A stretch of 27,981 nt of DNA from Bacteroidales bacterium (GTDB lineage: Bacteria; Bacteroidota; Bacteroidia; Bacteroidales; FEN-979): positions 1-27,981 of the forward strand of contig JALNWE010000040.1 in the NCBI GenBank assembly GCA_023231065.1. Direction: 5' to 3'. The translations under genes and the position numbers were made by a program. Positions 25,114 to 27,981 of this stretch are shown in pieces. Below the pieces are notes generated by a model that was not told where the DNA came from, did not search any database, and worked only from the letters and a program-made list of their open reading frames with translations. Positions within the stretch are counted from its first letter, which is position 1, and each line of letters begins with the position of its first letter.

Positions 25114-25449
25114 TCAATCTCGTAAACACCTCACCGGAAACGCATTTGCCCTGCTTGATGGATACAATGAAACAGAATAGTTGTATGTATTCATCCCGTG
25201 TGATAAGGCTTTAAACTGACCCCATAATGTTGAAGACCAAAAAAGGGTTGCGAAGCTATTAAAACTCATGCTTGAATTCAAATAGAAAACGCCGCTTCTC
25301 AATGCATTGAATCCTGAAATAATGCTGTCCTGAAGCGGTTTCCCTGCAAGTCCATTCCCCTGGTAAAAATTAAATAACATTTGCCATTCGTTTTCGGTTG
25401 GTACATGCCACCCTGGAGGACAAAACCCCTGTTTTACTACAAAAAACTG
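25114..25449 (-). pseudogene. C-terminal fragment of a FISUMP-domain protein
   Basis: Open from just after a TAA (25452-25450) to TGA at 25114, without a proper start. It encodes the second half of a FISUMP domain: GFCPPGWHVPTENEWQMLF, then LAGKPLQDS, ISGFNALRSG, FWSST and the characteristic end FPVRCLRD. About 88 residues could be translated from an internal ATG at 25380, but the domain would then lack its core, and no signal peptide is left. FISUMP proteins are exported Bacteroidetes/Fibrobacteres surface proteins; a second, intact-looking family member lies at 27329 on the other strand. Confidence 0.75.
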
Positions 25450-25544
25450 TTATTTTTATTGCAGTATTTCTTTTTTGTATTTTTACCTAACTTTTTCTTC
25501 TAATAAAATGAGATAAATACCTTACTTTCACAAATAATCTTGCC

Positions 25545-27248
25545 ATGAAAGCTATTTTGCCTGTTCTCATTTCTGTTTTTCTTTTCCTGATTGCTTGTCA
25601 ATATACCTACTCCCAAAAGACCATCGAAGGGAAGAGCGGTAACTATACTTTCAGCATCTCGAAGGAGGTGAAACCCCCGATCCTTAATATTGTTAACGAG
25701 TCGATACGATTCGTAGAACCGGGAGGGAACAACATGATTGATGCCACCGAGTCCTCCCGGTTGGTTTTCACGCTCGAAAATACGGGTATCGGAGATGGAA
25801 TCGGGTTAAAACTGATCGCCAATGCCACAGGCGACCTCCAGGGGATCACATTTCCGGAATCGAAAACCCTCGATGTTTTAAAAGTGGGACAAAAGACAGA
25901 TGTGGAAATTCCAATTTCTGCCAATTTAAACACCCTTGACGGGTCGGTCACTTTCTCCTTCAAGGTGGAAGAGCCCAATGGTTTTGGCACCGATGAAAGA
26001 CAGATTGAAGTGAAAACAGCAAAGTTTATCTCTCCCATGGTGGAAGTCGTTGACAACTCGGTGACAGGCGGAAGGGCAGGGAACCTGGTCAGAAAGGCGC
26101 CGTTCGATCTACAGATACTCATCCAGAACACGCAGTACGGCAAAGCTGAAGATGTGACCGTTTCAATTTCGCTCCCACCAAACGTGATGCCCCTTACTAA
26201 CAACCAGACCACTTCCATACCTCTTTTGAAACCCGGGGAGACGAAAAGCATTGTTTACAGCTTGATTGTGAATGATCTTTATTCAGGCAATCAAATCCCA
26301 ATTAAGATAAATATCAGCGAGAAACATGGAAAATTCGCACAAGATAAAACGCTGACCCTTTCGCTCAACCAGGCGGTTGCTACCAATAAAATTGTTGTTG
26401 ATGGCACGCAGACCCAGGTAGAAATTTCGCCCATAACCATCGCTTCACTTAGTGCGGTGGTTGATAAAAATATTCCTAACACTGGGAACACCCATTCAAA
26501 CCGCTACGCCCTGATCATCGGTAACGAAGATTACAGTTCGCGCCAGAGCGGGCTTGCCAAAGAGGTCAACGTTGATTTTGCCGCCAATGACGCACGGATC
26601 TTCAAAGAGTACGCAGTAAACACCCTGGGAGTGCCCGATCGGCAGGTAAAACTTCTAGTTGATGCAACGGCAGCAGAAATCCGCAGGGAGCTGGATTGGA
26701 TCAGCCGCCTGGCGGAGATCGGGGAAGGGAATGCCGAACTAATTTTTTATTATTCCGGGCACGGGCTTCCGGATGAAAACTCCCATGAATCATTCCTGAT
26801 CCCGGTGGATGTTAGCGGGGCAAATATCACGGAGGGTATCAAACTGAGCGAGGTATATGGAAAACTGACCAAAAGCCCAAGCCAGCGGGTAACGGTTTTC
26901 CTGGATGCCTGTTTCAGTGGCGGGGCAAGGAATCAGGGCCTTTTGGCCATGAAATCGGTAAAAATTAAACCCAAAACGGATGTATTCAAAGGAAATATGG
27001 TTGTATTTGCTTCAAGTTCCGGGGAAGAGTCATCAGGGGTGGACCGGGAGAAACAACACGGCTTTTTTACCTGGTTTTTGTTGAAGAAATTGCAGGAAAC
27101 AAAGGGAGAGGTAACTTATAAAGAAATGAAGGATTACGTGATCAAAAATGTTACACTCGAAACCACCCTTGTCAGCAAACCCCAAACACCCCAGGTGATG
27201 GTGAGCCCGGAAGCAGAAGGGACCTGGGAAGCCTGGAGTTTTAAATAA
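25545..27248 (+). CDS. Secreted caspase-like (C14) peptidase with CARDB-like beta domains
   Basis: 567 residues. The N-terminus MKAILPVLISVFLFLIACQY is a signal peptide and may be a lipoprotein signal (LIAC, Cys18), although cleavage after TYS is possible. Residues about 45-280 form two Ig/CARDB-like beta domains (RLVFTLENTGIGDG; FDLQILIQNTQYGKAEDV). The caspase p20 region follows: RYALIIGNEDY (320-330), catalytic H406 in FYYSGHG and C456 in FLDACFSGG, plus the S1-region phrase FASSSGEESSG. The C-terminus GTWEAWSFK is intact. Bacterial metacaspase-like enzymes cut after Arg/Lys; here the location outside the inner membrane suggests processing of surface proteins instead of cell death. A FISUMP gene starts 80 bp downstream on the same strand, so the two may be co-transcribed. 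Confidence 0.9.
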   Translation: MKAILPVLISVFLFLIACQYTYSQKTIEGKSGNYTFSISKEVKPPILNIVNESIRFVEPGGNNMIDATESSRLVFTLENTGIGDGIGLKLIANATGDLQGITFPESKTLDVLKVGQKTDVEIPISANLNTLDGSVTFSFKVEEPNGFGTDERQIEVKTAKFISPMVEVVDNSVTGGRAGNLVRKAPFDLQILIQNTQYGKAEDVTVSISLPPNVMPLTNNQTTSIPLLKPGETKSIVYSLIVNDLYSGNQIPIKINISEKHGKFAQDKTLTLSLNQAVATNKIVVDGTQTQVEISPITIASLSAVVDKNIPNTGNTHSNRYALIIGNEDYSSRQSGLAKEVNVDFAANDARIFKEYAVNTLGVPDRQVKLLVDATAAEIRRELDWISRLAEIGEGNAELIFYYSGHGLPDENSHESFLIPVDVSGANITEGIKLSEVYGKLTKSPSQRVTVFLDACFSGGARNQGLLAMKSVKIKPKTDVFKGNMVVFASSSGEESSGVDREKQHGFFTWFLLKKLQETKGEVTYKEMKDYVIKNVTLETTLVSKPQTPQVMVSPEAEGTWEAWSFK

Positions 27249-27328
27249 CCCCGGTTATCCCAACAGACCAAACCATTTCAGGTAGGCTCTGTTATTCCAT
27301 ATTGGGAAAAAATTGAAAAGAACAACAC

Positions 27329-27981
27329 ATGCAAAGAGTTTTCCTTTTTTTTATGATCCTGACAATTTCTGGGGTTGCCAATGCCCAAAGCATCACCAAT
27401 GTCAAAGCCAGGCAGGAAGACAAAAAGATCATTGTCAGCTATGACATGACCGGGGGCAAGGCGGGATTGCTATATCAGGTCAATCTGTTTGTTAGCGAGG
27501 ATGGCGGGTACAGTTGGGAAGGCCCGATGCGTGCTTTGACCGGTGATGCCGGTGGTGGCATAACGGAAGGGACTTCCAAACAGACCACCTGGGATGTACT
27601 CAACGAACCAGGCCGGGAACGATTAATAGGGAACAAGATTGCCTTCAAAATCCAGGCGGTCTTTTCCCCGGATCAATCACCTTCAGGGACAGCATCAGGT
27701 ACACCTTGCCCGGGAATACCAACCATAACCGATCCGCGCAACGGACTGGTCTATCCGACCGTTAAAATAGGCTCCCAATGCTGGTTACAGAAGAACATGA
27801 ATTACCAGACCGGGAATAGTTGGTGTTATGAGAATAAATCAGAAAACTGCGACATTTACGGCAGGTTGTACGATTGGGAAACGGCCTTGAAAGTTTGCCC
27901 AAAGGGCTGGCATTTGCCCAGTGATGATGAATATAGTGTTTTGCTTGATTATCTCGGAGGGAAAAACCTTGCCGGAGGCAA
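27329..27981 (+). CDS. Secreted FISUMP-domain protein (3' end outside window)
   Basis: 217 codons from ATG 27329 to the right edge. Signal peptide MQRVFLFFMILTISGVANAQ. Residues 21 to about 120 form a beta-rich domain (SITNVKARQEDKKIIVSYDM; LFVSEDGGYSWEGPM; TTWDVLNEPG) that often precedes such domains in Bacteroidetes. The FISUMP domain (Fibrobacter succinogenes major paralogous domain) begins at about 130: DPRNGLVYPTVKIGSQCWL, NMNYQTGN, CDIYGRLYDWETA, CPKGWHLPSDDEYSVL and NLAGG. These are exported or lipoprotein surface proteins of unknown role. It follows the caspase-like gene closely, and the antisense FISUMP fragment at 25114-25449 is probably a relic of a paralogue. Confidence 0.88.
   Translation, partial: MQRVFLFFMILTISGVANAQSITNVKARQEDKKIIVSYDMTGGKAGLLYQVNLFVSEDGGYSWEGPMRALTGDAGGGITEGTSKQTTWDVLNEPGRERLIGNKIAFKIQAVFSPDQSPSGTASGTPCPGIPTITDPRNGLVYPTVKIGSQCWLQKNMNYQTGNSWCYENKSENCDIYGRLYDWETALKVCPKGWHLPSDDEYSVLLDYLGGKNLAGG

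Noticed and set aside
25026..25214. 62-codon plus-strand frame after the repeat array
   Set aside because: It starts in the third 15-bp repeat and overlaps the antisense FISUMP fragment, which explains the open frame.

Overview
The window looks like a chromosomal segment of a Bacteroidetes (probably Bacteroidales-like) bacterium. The evidence is a secreted multi-domain M28 peptidase with a dockerin-like tail, BNR-repeat and PKD surface proteins, FISUMP-domain proteins, no obvious Shine-Dalgarno sites, and several matches to the Bacteroidetes -7 promoter element TAnnTTTG. No rRNA, tRNA or CRISPR array was recognised.

Layout. (a) 1-5030, minus strand: two secreted proteins, a BNR/sortilin-like repeat protein whose C-terminus runs off the left edge and an M28 metallopeptidase, separated by a strong hairpin terminator. 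(b) 5030-6500: a worn junction with an 82-bp tandem duplication, a small membrane protein, the N-terminal stub of an exported protein and a decayed radC with only its JAB domain open. (c) 6566-10882: an AT-rich block with a helical-repeat protein, an overlapping PD-(D/E)xK-like nuclease-helical protein and an HNH-type protein. (d) 10922-16300: a type IIG restriction-modification enzyme with a short overlapping partner, then an unknown protein overlapping a PIN-domain ribonuclease. (e) 16887-22342: a tight AT-rich four-gene operon of a GHKL ATPase fused to a histidine kinase, a receiver-domain protein, a conserved unknown protein and an N6-adenine DNA methyltransferase. (f) 22343-23640: phage-like gene remnants, an 11-bp minisatellite and inverted repeats. 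(g) 23647-24954, minus strand: an AAA_14/DUF4143 ATPase whose promoter lies in three 15-bp direct repeats spaced exactly 33 bp apart. (h) 25114-27981: a FISUMP fragment, a secreted caspase-like peptidase and a FISUMP protein cut by the right edge.

Blocks c-e form a defence island of at least four gene sets built on DNA modification, nucleases and toxin-like enzymes, lying between eroded gene remnants. The most unusual set is block e. Its sensor has two complete GHKL ATP-binding sites (an Hsp90/MutL-like one at the N-terminus and a histidine-kinase one at the C-terminus), is translationally coupled to a receiver protein with a large unrecognised C-terminal region, and is followed by a methyltransferase with no recognisable restriction subunit. 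It suggests phosphosignalling coupled to DNA methylation in anti-phage defence. The second candidate is block c, in which no known system was recognised. All functional claims rest on motifs read by eye; no database search was possible.
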